A stretch of 64,000 bases of DNA from Halomonas ventosae (GCF_004363555.1 NZ_SNZJ01000005.1:184358-248357), one strand, 5' to 3'. Shown: positions 53,903 through 62,831, counted from the stretch's first letter. Numbers and translations: made by a program. Notes: generated by a model from the sequence alone, not told the origin.

Positions 53903-54634
53903 TCAGCTCCAGAGCGCACTCAGCGGCGTCGTCGGGCTGTAGTGGCGGGCCACCTGGGCCTGCAGCAGCTCGGCGGTAGCCAGCGCATCGATCAGCGCAT
54001 GGTGCCCCGAATAGACGGGCAGGCCGTAGCGGGCACGACTGTCGTAGAGGCGGATGGAGGCCGGCGGCCTGCCGATCCAGCGCTTGAAGCGGGCCAGCAG
54101 CGACTGGCGGTGGATGCGCGCCTCCAGCGACATGGTATCGATGACCGGGAACATCACGCCCTCCCCCACCCTGGCCTTCACCGCGGCATCCAGGAAGGGC
54201 CGCTCGATGTGCCGGTAGTGGACCACCACCAGGCGCCCCGCCAGGGCCTCGAGCAGCTCGCCGAGGACCTCGTCGAGGTCCGGGGCCCGGGCGATGTCGG
54301 CGTGGGTGATGTGGTGGAAGGTCACCGACTCCTCGCTGAGCGGGCGCGAGGGCCGCACGACCCAGTAGCGGCGCCGTGACAGGGCAATGCGCCCCAGGGT
54401 GAAGGGCACCACGCCGATGCTGACGATGGCGTGGCGCCGCTCGTCCAGGCCGGTCGTCTCCATGTCCAGGGCCACCATCGGCGCCTCGCCGATGGGCGTG
54501 TCTGGCGCGGGCGTCCCGGCGGTAAAGAAGCGCGTCAGCCGCGGGTCCCTAGCCGCCTCGGCGCGGCTGGCCAGGTACTCCGGCCAGCCCGGGGCCGGCG
54601 GGGAAGCCCGCGGACGCAGGCGCACCATGGCCAT
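53903..54634 (-). CDS. DnaQ-like 3'-5' exonuclease (DEDDh)
   Basis: A 243-residue protein. ALDMETTGLD supplies D57 and E59, the middle region has an Asp near 140-150 (HIERPFLDAA), and HHALIDALATAELL supplies the general-base His and last Asp (D216), giving the DEDDh set. It resembles DNA polymerase III epsilon-like and oligoribonuclease-type exonucleases that are not part of the replisome. Its start is one base after the stop of the upstream cNMP/CBS/DUF294 gene, a pairing common in gammaproteobacteria, so the two are co-expressed. Substrate (DNA or RNA) is unknown. Confidence 0.85.
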   Translation of the reverse strand: MAMVRLRPRASPPAPGWPEYLASRAEAARDPRLTRFFTAGTPAPDTPIGEAPMVALDMETTGLDERRHAIVSIGVVPFTLGRIALSRRRYWVVRPSRPLSEESVTFHHITHADIARAPDLDEVLGELLEALAGRLVVVHYRHIERPFLDAAVKARVGEGVMFPVIDTMSLEARIHRQSLLARFKRWIGRPPASIRLYDSRARYGLPVYSGHHALIDALATAELLQAQVARHYSPTTPLSALWS

Positions 54635-54635
54635 C

Positions 54636-56546
54636 TCAGCGGGACCGCGAGCGCGATGGCATGGGATAGCGGAACTTGAGGAACTTCTGGGCGTTGCTCA
54701 GCACCTGGAAGGCATCCTTGAGGTTATGGCGCTCGGTGTCGGAGACGTTCTCCGGCTCGATATTGTTGTCCGGGCTGCGCTCGTGCTCGATATCGATCAC
54801 GTGGTGGCGGATCCGCGACATCGAGAGGAATTCCAGGGCATAGCGCAGCTTCTGGCTCACCCCCTGGGCCAGCAGCTGGGTGCGGTCGATGTCGTCGAGT
54901 CGCGCGAAGCTGTTCTGGGCCCGTGACCCGCAGGCCAGGGCATGGACCCGGACCAGGTCCGTCAGCGGTGCGGTACCGCGGCGCTTGAGGTTGATGGAGT
55001 TGTTGTGCTTGCCGTCCTTCTCCATGACGAAGGTGCGGAAGAAGCCCAGCGGCGGGGTGCGGTTCAGGGCGTTGCGGGCCATGGCGGCCAGGAACAGTGG
55101 GCTCTTGGGGGCCCGGGTGGCCACCAGGTCCTGGAGTTGCTCGACGAAGGGGTTCTCGCCATGCACGGCATCCAGGTCGAAGAAGATCGAGCTGTGCAGC
55201 AGCCGCTCCGGCGAGGGCTGGTCGATCCACTCCCGGAAGTACTGCTTCCATACCGACAGCGGCTGTCGCCAGCGGGCGTTGGTGGCCATGATGTCGCCCT
55301 TGCAGTAGGGGTAGCCGCAGGCATCCAGACCATCGCTGACGCGCTGCGCCAGCGCCAGGAAGTAGGCATCGTGGCGCTCGGGGTCGAAGTCGTCGGCGAG
55401 CACCAGGGCATTGTCCTGGTCGGTGACGATCGACTGCTCGTTGCGCGCCATGGAGCCCAGGGCCATGAAGCAGTAGCCCACCGGCGGCGGCCCCAGCTCC
55501 TCCTCGGCCAGCTCCAGCAGCCGGCGCGTGAAGCTGCGCCCGATGGTGGAGAGCGCGCTGCCCACCATGCGTGAATCCGCCCCCTCCTCGACCATGCGCA
55601 CGAAGGCGTCGCGCACGTCGGGGGCCAGCCGCGCCAGGCCCTCTGCGCTGGACTGGTGGAAGATGTTGCTCACCAGGTAGAGGCTGCTGCCGGTCTCGTA
55701 GCGGATGATGTCGGAGAGGTGCACGATGCCGACCGGGTGGCGACGGTGCATCACCGGCAAGTGATGGATATTGTTGCGCAGCATGCACAGCATCGCCTCG
55801 TGCACCGACTCGTCGGACTGGATGGCGATCAGGCGGGGACCGATCACCTCTCCCACCGGCGTCTCGGGGGAGCGCCCCTCGGCCACCACATGCTTGCGGA
55901 AGTCGCTGTCGGTGAGGATGCCCTGCACCTGCCAGTGGCGATCCTGGCTGTCGCGGAAGGTATAGCGGGGCGTATCGCCGGGGGCATCGAGCACCAGTAC
56001 CGCCGAGGCGCCGAACTCGGTGATCTGGCGGGCAGCCTCCTGCACCGTGGTGCCGGCCTCGACCATCACCGGGTAGCGGGTCAGCAGCTTGCGCACCCGG
56101 GTGATCATCATGTCGCTGTTCTTCTTCTGCTCCTTGACCGTCGACTCCAGGCGCGGCCGCTCGAGCTCGACGAAGTCGGCGAAGTTGTCGTCGGCCTCGC
56201 ACAGCCGCTGGAAGGCGGGCTCGGGGATGAAGTAGATCAGGCTGTCTTCCATGGCCCGGGCCGGGAAGCGGGCCCGGTGGTTTCGCAGCAGGCTGAAGTG
56301 GCCGAAGATATCGCCCTCGCCCAGGCGGTTGTAGAGCTCGCCGCCGCGGCGATAGACCTCCACCGCCCCGCTGCGGATGTAGCAGAGCTCATGGACCTCC
56401 TGGTCGAGCACCAGGATGTCGCTGCCGGCCTTGAAGTAGGCCACCTCCACGCTGCCGGCCACCTCGTCGAGCAGCTCGTCACTGAGGCCGTCGAAGGGAG
56501 GATAGCGCCCCAGGTGCTGACGGATCTCAAGCAGTTCCACATCCAT
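54636..56546 (-). CDS. Cyclic-nucleotide-binding, CBS and DUF294 nucleotidyltransferase-like protein
   Basis: A 636-residue cytoplasmic protein. Residues about 15-130 form a cNMP-binding beta-roll (FKAGSDILVLDQEVHELCYI), about 150-290 a CBS pair (GASAVLVLDAPGD; HHLPVMHRRHPVGIVHLSD), about 320-450 a DUF294 nucleotidyltransferase-like domain (GSMARNEQSIVTDQDNAL, with the Asp pair expected at the active site), and 480-620 the DUF294 C-terminal helical domain. Such proteins are linked to acetate-permease loci and the exonuclease found here. ATG 56546 is favoured over a longer frame because GGGAG lies upstream and the family starts there. Its enzymatic role is unproven. Confidence 0.88.
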   Translation of the reverse strand: MDVELLEIRQHLGRYPPFDGLSDELLDEVAGSVEVAYFKAGSDILVLDQEVHELCYIRSGAVEVYRRGGELYNRLGEGDIFGHFSLLRNHRARFPARAMEDSLIYFIPEPAFQRLCEADDNFADFVELERPRLESTVKEQKKNSDMMITRVRKLLTRYPVMVEAGTTVQEAARQITEFGASAVLVLDAPGDTPRYTFRDSQDRHWQVQGILTDSDFRKHVVAEGRSPETPVGEVIGPRLIAIQSDESVHEAMLCMLRNNIHHLPVMHRRHPVGIVHLSDIIRYETGSSLYLVSNIFHQSSAEGLARLAPDVRDAFVRMVEEGADSRMVGSALSTIGRSFTRRLLELAEEELGPPPVGYCFMALGSMARNEQSIVTDQDNALVLADDFDPERHDAYFLALAQRVSDGLDACGYPYCKGDIMATNARWRQPLSVWKQYFREWIDQPSPERLLHSSIFFDLDAVHGENPFVEQLQDLVATRAPKSPLFLAAMARNALNRTPPLGFFRTFVMEKDGKHNNSINLKRRGTAPLTDLVRVHALACGSRAQNSFARLDDIDRTQLLAQGVSQKLRYALEFLSMSRIRHHVIDIEHERSPDNNIEPENVSDTERHNLKDAFQVLSNAQKFLKFRYPMPSRSRSR

Positions 56547-56655
56547 GCCCTTGCTCCCCGCGCGCGCTGTGATTGTGCCCAGTCTGGAATGGCCCACCCA
56601 CCCTGTAAAGCAGGGCCCAGCCGAAGCAGGCCTCCCTCGGGGGCAGGACAGCAAA

Positions 56656-56681
56656 AAGGCCACCCCTGGCGGAGTGGCCTT
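56656..56681 (-). terminator. Terminator after the DUF4168 gene
   Basis: AAGGCCAC/GTGGCCTT stem on the minus strand followed by TTT. It lies 40 bases after the stop. Confidence 0.82.
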
Positions 56682-56720
56682 GCGGTGGCCGAAGCAACGG
56701 CCCTGGACGCTGGATGCGTC

Positions 56721-57128
56721 TTACGAGTTCTGATCGGCGCTGGAGGCGTTGGCCTTGGCCATCTCCTGAACGCGCTGCATCAGCTCCGGATCCTGCTGGA
56801 TGGCCTGGCCGATAGCGTTGAAGGTATCCACCTCGAGACCGCTGTCCTGGACGGCCTTGACCATCTCGTCGTTGGCCTCCTGGCGGACGTCCTGCTGGGC
56901 CTGCTCGTCCTCTGCGGACTGCAGCTGCTGGGTGTACTCCTGGGAGATGACGGCGATCTCTTGGGAGGCGTCGGCAAACTGCTGCAGCTGCTGGTCGGAG
57001 AAGTCCTGGGCCGGTGCAGTCGCCTGCGGCTGTTCTGCGTTGGCCGCAGAGTCCTGCTGTGCCTGGGCAGTGGCGGCCAGGCCGAGAGAGAGAAGTGCGG
57101 CCGAGAACAGAGCAGTCATCCGTTGCAT
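56721..57128 (-). CDS. DUF4168 periplasmic protein
   Basis: A 135-residue protein with a signal peptide (ALFSAALLSLGLAATAQAQ). The segment FSDQQLQQFADASQEIAVIS is the conserved start of DUF4168, a helical, Gln/Glu-rich periplasmic family of unknown function. The rest is predicted helical with high Gln content. It is monocistronic between terminators, with start 57128 preceded by GGAGGT. No link to neighbours is evident. Confidence 0.82.
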   Translation of the reverse strand: MQRMTALFSAALLSLGLAATAQAQQDSAANAEQPQATAPAQDFSDQQLQQFADASQEIAVISQEYTQQLQSAEDEQAQQDVRQEANDEMVKAVQDSGLEVDTFNAIGQAIQQDPELMQRVQEMAKANASSADQNS

Positions 57129-57243
57129 GAATACCTCCAGGGTGTGGCGTTATGAATGTGCCCCCCTGTGACGCCCCCCGCTCCCTCGAGTTCAGACTAT
57201 CGCGTATCCAAATGTAATTTTAAGGTTTTTCCGGCCAAATGAA

Positions 57244-57269
57244 GAAGGCGCCCCTCAGGGAGCGCCTTC
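57244..57269 (-). terminator. Terminator after the TRAP permease
   Basis: GAAGGCGC/GCGCCTTC stem, 29 bases after the permease stop. Confidence 0.78.
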
Positions 57270-57297
57270 TTTGCCGCTATGGGCCGACCACCTGGCG

Positions 57298-59496
57298 TCA
57301 GCCGTAGGCCAGGTTGGGCAGCCAGGTGACCAGCGCCGGGAAGAGGATCACCAGCAGCAGCCCCAGCGCCTGGATCCCCAGGAAGGGGAAGGAGGAGCGG
57401 AAGATCTGCGCCATGGTGATATGCGGCGGGCACACCCCCTTGATGTAGAAGAGCGCATAGCCGAACGGCGGGCTGAGGAAGGACATCTGCATGTTGACCA
57501 GGTAGATGACGCCGAACCACAGCGAGACATCGGCCGGGGCCACGCCGGGCAGGCCGAACACGCCGTCGAAGGTGAGCCCCTTGATCAGCGGCACGAAGAT
57601 CGGCACCGCCAGCAGCAGGATGCCCACCCAGTCGAGGAACATGCCCAGCGCCACCAGCAGCACCATCATCAGCATCAGCACCGCGTAGGGGCCAAGGCCC
57701 GCGCCGGAGATCAGCTCCTGGACGAAGGTCTGGCCGCCCTGCAGGATGTAGAAGCCGACGAAGATGCTCGCGCCGAAGATGATCCACATCACCATCGCCG
57801 AGGCGACCAGGGTAGTCATGCAGGCCGCATGCAGGTTGGGCCAGGTGAGGCGCTTGTGCATCGCGGCCACGACCAGGGCGCCGAAGGTGCCGATGCCGGC
57901 TGCCTCCACCGGGGTAGCGATGCCGGTGAAGATGACGCCCAGCACCAGGATCACCAGGACGATGGGGGCCAGCATGTTGCGCAGCAGGCGCAGCTTCTCC
58001 CCGGTGCTGACCCGGTCCTCGACCGGCATCGGCGGCGCCAGCTTGATGTTCAGGGTGCCGCGCATCCAGCAGTAGAAGCCGTACATGAAGGCCAGCAGCA
58101 GGCCGGGAATCAGCGAACCGAGGTAGAGCTCGCCCACCGACTGCTGGGCAATGACGCCGTAGATGATCGCCAGGATCGAGGGCGGGATCAGGATGCCCAG
58201 GGTCCCGCCGGCCATGATCGAGCCGATGGCGATCTCCGGGTCATAGTGGCGCTTGAGCATCGCCGGCAGTGCGATCAGGCCCATGGTCACCACCGCGGCC
58301 CCGATCACGCCGACCATGGCGGCCAGCAGCGTGGAGGCGATGACGGTCGCGATGGCCAGGCCCGCCTTGAGGCCGCCCATCCACTTGTAGACGACGTCGA
58401 ACAGCTCCTCGATGATCCCCGCCTTCTCCAGCACCGAGGCCATGAAGATGAACAGCGGGATGGCCGAGAGCTGGTAGTTGGTCATCATCGGGAAGATGCG
58501 CGAGGGCATCAGGTTGAGCATGGCCTGGTCGCCGACCAGGTAGAGGAAGGCCACCCCCAGGCCGCCGGTGACGAAGGCCAGCGGCAGGCCCGCCACCAGC
58601 ACCACCATCAGCGAGCCGAACATCACCAGCGTCAGGGCACCGATGCCGACCGAGCCGAGGCTGTTCTCGAGGCTACCCGCCAGGCTGTCGTAGTCGGTCA
58701 CCGCGATGTTGATCATCTCGAAGACCACCCAGGCCGCCAGCAGCGCGGCAATGACCAGCAGCACGCGGGCAAAGGTCCGACTGCCATCGTGCAGGCGCCA
58801 GTGGTAGCGATATGCCTGGGCGTCACGCACCAGCTGGCCGAAGCCCTGGAGCAGCAGCAGCAGCGCACCGAAGAAGAGCATGAACTTCACCGGATAGAAC
58901 TGGATCGCCCACTCGGTGAAGGAGGTCTCGTTGGCGTAGCTGGAGCCGAAGAAGAACTGGTCGCTCACCGACTGGGAGAAGAACTTCCAGCCGGTCACCA
59001 GCAGGGCGATGGTGAAGATGAAGAAGAACACCGAGGTCACCAGGTCCAGCGCCGCCTTGTTGAGCGGCCGGGCGCGCTGGTAGAGGATATCCACGCGCAC
59101 GTGCCCGCCCTCGCGCAGGGCATAGGCGCCGGCCACCAGGTACTGCATGCCGAACATCAGGGTCATCGACTCATGCACCCAGTTGGTCGGCGAGTTGAAG
59201 GCATAGCGCACCAGCACCTCGTAGGCGAAGGCGAAGGGGGCGATCAGCGCCCAGTAGGCCACGTAGCGGCCGGAAAACCCGGACAGGCGGTCGACGATGG
59301 CGGTGAAGAGGTTGCCGGGAGGCCGGTAGGCGACCGCGACCTCTTCCCCGGCGGGCACCTCGGCGGTGTCCCCGCCGTCGATGGTGCCGCCACGGCGAAA
59401 GCTGCGGTCGACGAAGAACATCACCACCAGTGGCAACAAGAGCAGCACCGACCAGTAGAGCCAGTGCGGAAGAACGAATTCGATATCAAGATTCAT
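57298..59496 (-). CDS. TRAP transporter fused permease (DctQ-DctM)
   Basis: A 732-residue inner-membrane protein. The first 290 residues contain a DctQ-like four-helix unit (WVHESMTLMFGMQYLVAGAY; GGHVRVDILYQR), and the rest the DctM unit (AGGTLGILIPPSILAIIYGV; GIATPVEAAGIGTFGALVV). ATG 59496 is preferred to the in-frame GTG at 59502 because GGAGGA is correctly spaced only for the ATG. With the Tat-exported DctP protein encoded upstream it forms a Na+-driven organic-anion importer. The mannitol/chloroaromatic-type receptor suggests a keto acid or aromatic acid ligand. Confidence 0.92.
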   Translation of the reverse strand: MNLDIEFVLPHWLYWSVLLLLPLVVMFFVDRSFRRGGTIDGGDTAEVPAGEEVAVAYRPPGNLFTAIVDRLSGFSGRYVAYWALIAPFAFAYEVLVRYAFNSPTNWVHESMTLMFGMQYLVAGAYALREGGHVRVDILYQRARPLNKAALDLVTSVFFFIFTIALLVTGWKFFSQSVSDQFFFGSSYANETSFTEWAIQFYPVKFMLFFGALLLLLQGFGQLVRDAQAYRYHWRLHDGSRTFARVLLVIAALLAAWVVFEMINIAVTDYDSLAGSLENSLGSVGIGALTLVMFGSLMVVLVAGLPLAFVTGGLGVAFLYLVGDQAMLNLMPSRIFPMMTNYQLSAIPLFIFMASVLEKAGIIEELFDVVYKWMGGLKAGLAIATVIASTLLAAMVGVIGAAVVTMGLIALPAMLKRHYDPEIAIGSIMAGGTLGILIPPSILAIIYGVIAQQSVGELYLGSLIPGLLLAFMYGFYCWMRGTLNIKLAPPMPVEDRVSTGEKLRLLRNMLAPIVLVILVLGVIFTGIATPVEAAGIGTFGALVVAAMHKRLTWPNLHAACMTTLVASAMVMWIIFGASIFVGFYILQGGQTFVQELISGAGLGPYAVLMLMMVLLVALGMFLDWVGILLLAVPIFVPLIKGLTFDGVFGLPGVAPADVSLWFGVIYLVNMQMSFLSPPFGYALFYIKGVCPPHITMAQIFRSSFPFLGIQALGLLLVILFPALVTWLPNLAYG

Positions 59497-59588
59497 GGAC
59501 ACTCCTCCGCGACACCATCACCTCCCGGCGATGGTTACGGATCATCGAGTCGACGGGATGCGGGATCGGTAGTGGTCACCCTACCAAA

Positions 59589-59622
59589 CCGGGTGTTGCG
59601 GCCCTCGGCCCGCAACACCCGG
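59589..59622 (-). promoter_or_regulatory. Intercistronic hairpin between TRAP receptor and permease
   Basis: A perfect 13-bp stem (59589-59601 with 59610-59622) in the 144-base gap. Such hairpins stabilise receptor mRNA and reduce read-through, giving more binding protein than permease. Confidence 0.72.
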
Positions 59623-59640
59623 AATGGTCGAGCAGACGGG

Positions 59641-60810
59641 TCAGGCGTTGAGTTCGTAGTCCTTGATGTCCTCTTCGGTGATCAGCGCCACCGCGGGGTC
59701 CATCATGGTATCGAGGTGCGCCTTGAAGAGACGCGCGGCATCCGGATCCTTGTTGGCCCACTTGAACCACAGCGGGATGGCGGCATCGCGGAAGCGGCTG
59801 GCGTCGTCCTCGCTGAGGTGGATGATCTCCACGCCCTTCTCGCGGTACTTGGGCCAGGCCTCGGCGTTGGCCTTCTGGATCGCCGCATAGTGCTCGCGGG
59901 AGTAGGCGGCCACCAGGTCGTGCATCAGGTCCTGGGTCTGCGGGGACATGCGCTCGAAGACGCGACGGTTGACCGAAATGTCCATGAGGTCGACGGCCTG
60001 GTGCAGGCAGGGGGTGGAAGGCGGGCCCATGATGATGTAGTCGGCCACCTGCCAGAAGCCCAGCTCGAAGTTGACCGCTGCGCCGGTGTAGTCGGCGGCA
60101 TCGATGGTGCCCTTCTCCAGCGCCGGATAGACCTCGGAGCCGGGCAGCAGGGTGGTCTGGGCACCGATGGAGGCGAAGGTCTCGGCGACGATGCCGCCGG
60201 GCATCCGGATCTTGACCCCCTTGAAGTCGTCGAAGCTGCGCAGCGGCACCTTGGAGTGGATCAGGTTGAGGTCATGGTGGACATAGCCCAGCAGCTCCTG
60301 GCCCTGCTTGCGGTAGAGGTCCTTGGCGATGCCGAAGCCACCGTAGGCGCCGAACATCATGTCCCACTGGTGCGGCACGGAGAGCCCCATCGGATAGGCG
60401 GTGAGGAACACGCCGGCCGGCATCTTGCCGGGCCAGTAGACGGTGAACCAGTTCTGGCCATCGAGCACGCCGTTGCGTACCGCATCGGCGACCTCGAAGG
60501 CGCCGGCCACGGCACCGGCCGGGAAGGGCTCGATACGCACCTCGCCACCTGTCGCCTCGGCGACGCCGGCAGCCCACTCCTCGAAGATCCGGTAGCCGGT
60601 GGTGCCCGGCTGCCAGGAGGACTGCATGCGGATACGGATGCCTTCCTGAGCCTGGACGTTGCCGACCCACGGGGCCGCCACGGCCGCCGCCGACCCGACG
60701 GCCGCGGCCTTCAGGAAGTTACGCCGGCTCGGGGTCTTGAACTCCTTCAGGACTTTCGTGTTGTCGTTGTCGACGGATGAGATGCTTGACGGCTGCTTGT
60801 CGTCTTGCAT
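59641..60810 (-). CDS. Tat-exported TRAP solute-binding protein (DctP family)
   Basis: A 389-residue receptor. The N-terminus carries a twin-arginine signal, SRRNFLKAAAVG, then a hydrophobic stretch ending at VQAQ, so it is exported folded. The mature part has IRMQSSWQPGTTGYRIFEEW and the helix GVKIRMPGGIVAETFASIGA, whose Arg normally clamps the substrate carboxylate. ATG 60810 is chosen because it gives MQDDKQPSS followed by the Tat motif; AGGAGA lies 10 bases before it. It matches the permease downstream. The ligand is unknown; relatives bind 2-oxo acids or lactate. Confidence 0.9.
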   Translation of the reverse strand: MQDDKQPSSISSVDNDNTKVLKEFKTPSRRNFLKAAAVGSAAAVAAPWVGNVQAQEGIRIRMQSSWQPGTTGYRIFEEWAAGVAEATGGEVRIEPFPAGAVAGAFEVADAVRNGVLDGQNWFTVYWPGKMPAGVFLTAYPMGLSVPHQWDMMFGAYGGFGIAKDLYRKQGQELLGYVHHDLNLIHSKVPLRSFDDFKGVKIRMPGGIVAETFASIGAQTTLLPGSEVYPALEKGTIDAADYTGAAVNFELGFWQVADYIIMGPPSTPCLHQAVDLMDISVNRRVFERMSPQTQDLMHDLVAAYSREHYAAIQKANAEAWPKYREKGVEIIHLSEDDASRFRDAAIPLWFKWANKDPDAARLFKAHLDTMMDPAVALITEEDIKDYELNA

Positions 60811-60959
60811 GGCATGGTCTCCTGGTTGGGTAGCGAGCCCGCACCCATGTGGGCGGGCATCAACGGGATCTTGTTGTTGTCTTCCCTGCGCCATCACGCG
60901 TGCCAACGGGTTCTGATGATCGGCCGGCACGCAGGGCCCGCTATCCTTATGGGCCTCAG

Positions 60960-60990
60960 GGAAGATTCCATATATCTGGAAACGTCTTCC
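60960..60990. promoter_or_regulatory. Nested inverted repeat upstream of the TRAP receptor
   Basis: GGAAGA...TCTTCC encloses TTCCA-TATATC-TGGAA. It lies 150 bases before the TRAP receptor start, in the right place for an operator or activator site; the factor is unknown. Confidence 0.45.
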
Positions 60991-61058
60991 ATGGCGAAAG
61001 CTAGCGAAAAGCCGGCTCCCGGCCAATAGCGACTTTCAACGCAAGCCGTCTTTGGCCA

Positions 61059-61071
61059 TTGGTCAGACCAA
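61059..61071. promoter_or_regulatory. GntR/FadR-type operator-like site 1
   Basis: TTGGTCAGACCAA is a dyad of the form TGGTC-N-GACCA used by FadR-subfamily GntR regulators. Its centre is 54 bases, about five helical turns, from site 2. Confidence 0.65.
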
Positions 61072-61108
61072 GCGGTCATGCGTGGCAAGACGCTGTCTAT
61101 TCAGGCAA

Positions 61109-61129
61109 AATTATGGTCTGACCAATTTT
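61109..61129. promoter_or_regulatory. GntR/FadR-type operator-like site 2
   Basis: TGGTCTGACCA (61114-61124) flanked by AAAATT and ATTTT extends the dyad. It is the same motif as site 1. No GntR gene lies nearby. Confidence 0.68.
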
Positions 61130-61233
61130 CCGCCGCGGCGTCACCTACGACCAAAGCACGAGCCGCGAGAGTGGCATCCCGGGCCCATGGCCGCGATGAT
61201 GCCCGCACCCCCTGACCCTGGAAGTCCCATGCC

Positions 61234-62148
61234 ATGACATCGGAACGTCGCCGCCAGGCCTGGCTGGCCGCCATGCCCATCCTCTTCGTGGCCCTGTGGA
61301 GCACCGGCTTCATCGGCGCCAAGTTCGGCCTGCCCCATGCCGAACCCTTCACCTTCCTGTTCGTGCGCTTCGTGCTGACCCTGGCACTGCTGATCCCGCT
61401 GGTCATGCTGTTGCGGGGTGGCTGGCCACAGGGGCCTCGGCTGTGGGGGCATATCGCCGTCTCCGGCCTGCTGGTCCACGGGGCCTACCTGGGCGGCGTC
61501 TTCTACGGCATCTATCAGGGCATGCCGGCGGGCCTGGCCGCCCTGCTGGTGGGGCTGCAGCCGTTGCTGACCGCAGCGCTCGCCGGCCCCCTGCTGGGCG
61601 AGCGGCTGGGACGCCTGCAGTGGCTGGGGCTGGTGATGGGACTCGCCGGCATCGCCATGGTGCTGGGCGGCAAGCTCGACCCGGGCGAGATGCTGTTTCG
61701 GGGATTCGGCCTCGGGGCGCTGGCAAGCGTGATGGTGGCGCTGGTCGGCATCTCGCTGGGCACCCTCTACCAGAAGCGTTTCTGCACCGGCATGCCGCTG
61801 CTCTCCGGCACCGTGGTGCAGTATCTCGGTGCCGGGACGCTGCTGGGACTGGGCGCGCTGCTCTTCGAGACCGGGGAGATCGACTGGGCGCCCACCTTCC
61901 TGCTTACCCTGGCCTGGCTGGTGCTGGTGCTCTCCATCTCCGCCATCCTGCTGCTGATGGCGCTGATCAGGCGCGGCGAGGCCTCCCGGGTGGCCAGCCT
62001 CTTCTATCTGGTTCCGCCGGTGACGGCGCTGGAGGCGTGGTGGCTGTTCGACGAACGCCTGCCGCCCCTGTCGCTGGTCGGGATGGCCATCGCCATCGCC
62101 GGCGTGGTGCTGGTGGTGAGAAGCGGCCCTCAGAGCCGCTCGAGATAG
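61234..62148 (+). CDS. EamA/DMT-family transporter
   Basis: A 304-residue inner-membrane protein of ten helices in two EamA repeats. LWSTGFIGAKFGLPHAEPFT opens the first, and GISLGTLYQKRFCTGMPLLSG lies at the start of the second. The family exports metabolites such as amino acids or nucleosides; the substrate is unknown. It is divergent from the TRAP operon, with two GntR-like operators between, so it could be co-regulated. Its 3' end overlaps the convergent mtgA gene by 19 bases. Confidence 0.85.
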   Translation: MTSERRRQAWLAAMPILFVALWSTGFIGAKFGLPHAEPFTFLFVRFVLTLALLIPLVMLLRGGWPQGPRLWGHIAVSGLLVHGAYLGGVFYGIYQGMPAGLAALLVGLQPLLTAALAGPLLGERLGRLQWLGLVMGLAGIAMVLGGKLDPGEMLFRGFGLGALASVMVALVGISLGTLYQKRFCTGMPLLSGTVVQYLGAGTLLGLGALLFETGEIDWAPTFLLTLAWLVLVLSISAILLLMALIRRGEASRVASLFYLVPPVTALEAWWLFDERLPPLSLVGMAIAIAGVVLVVRSGPQSRSR

Positions 62149-62831
62149 CCGGTACCGCCGAGGTTGCGCATCTGCTGGCGGATCCAGGCGCTGCGTCGCT
62201 CCACCTGGGGGCCGGGACGCGCCGCATCCCGACCGCGGGGGTCGGGCAGGATCGCCGCCAGGCGACTCGCCTGGGCCTCGCTGAGCTGGTCGGCGGCGAC
62301 ACCGAAGTAGTGGCGTGAGGCGGCCTCGAGGCCGAACACCCCGCTGTCCCACTCGACGATGTTGAGGTAGACCTCGAGGATGCGCTGCTTGGGCCACAGC
62401 GCCTCGATCAGCAGGGTGAACCAGGCCTCCAGTCCCTTGCGCACCCAGCTGCGCCCGGTCCACAGGAAGAGGTTCTTGGCGGTCTGCTGGCTGATGGTGC
62501 TGGCCCCGCGCAAGCGCCCGCCATTGCGGCTGGCCTCCCAGGCGCGGCGCATCTCAGCGAAGTCGAAGCCGTGATGGAGCGGGAAGCGCTGGTCCTCGGC
62601 GGCGATCACCGCCAGCTTGGCGTGGTCGGAGAGGCGTTGCCAGGGCTGCCACTGGTGGCGAATGTCGAGGGACTCCCCGGCGATCCAGGACTGGACCTTG
62701 CGCTCCACCATCACCATGGAGCCGAACACCGGCACCACGCGCAGCAGCAGCACCAGCACCAGGGAACACACCACGAAGCCCAGCAGGGTACGCCACAGCA
62801 CCCGCCAGGCCTGCTGCCGCCACTCCCTCAT
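62130..62831 (-). CDS. mtgA: Monofunctional peptidoglycan glycosyltransferase
   Basis: A 233-residue protein with one N-terminal membrane helix (about 12-35) and a GT51 domain. The catalytic Glu is E79 in AAEDQRFPLHHGFD, and GASTISQQTAKNLFLW and RKGLEAWFTLLIE are conserved motifs. It polymerises lipid II into glycan strands without transpeptidation. It converges on the EamA gene and overlaps its 3' end by 19 bases, so the two mRNAs are complementary there. Confidence 0.95.
   Translation of the reverse strand: MREWRQQAWRVLWRTLLGFVVCSLVLVLLLRVVPVFGSMVMVERKVQSWIAGESLDIRHQWQPWQRLSDHAKLAVIAAEDQRFPLHHGFDFAEMRRAWEASRNGGRLRGASTISQQTAKNLFLWTGRSWVRKGLEAWFTLLIEALWPKQRILEVYLNIVEWDSGVFGLEAASRHYFGVAADQLSEAQASRLAAILPDPRGRDAARPGPQVERRSAWIRQQMRNLGGTGYLERL

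Larger units (their letters stand above)
60811..61233. other. Divergent regulatory region of TRAP operon and EamA gene
   Basis: No gene in 423 bases. It contains a nested inverted repeat (60960-60990) and two GntR-like operators (61059-61071 and 61114-61124). These sit upstream of both divergent genes. Confidence 0.6.

Noticed and set aside
57271..60780. A plus-strand open frame of more than 1,100 codons across the TRAP genes
   Set aside because: It lies antisense to two well-conserved TRAP genes and its translation is Gln/His/Gly/Asp-rich low complexity, as expected from the wobble pattern of a GC-rich gene.
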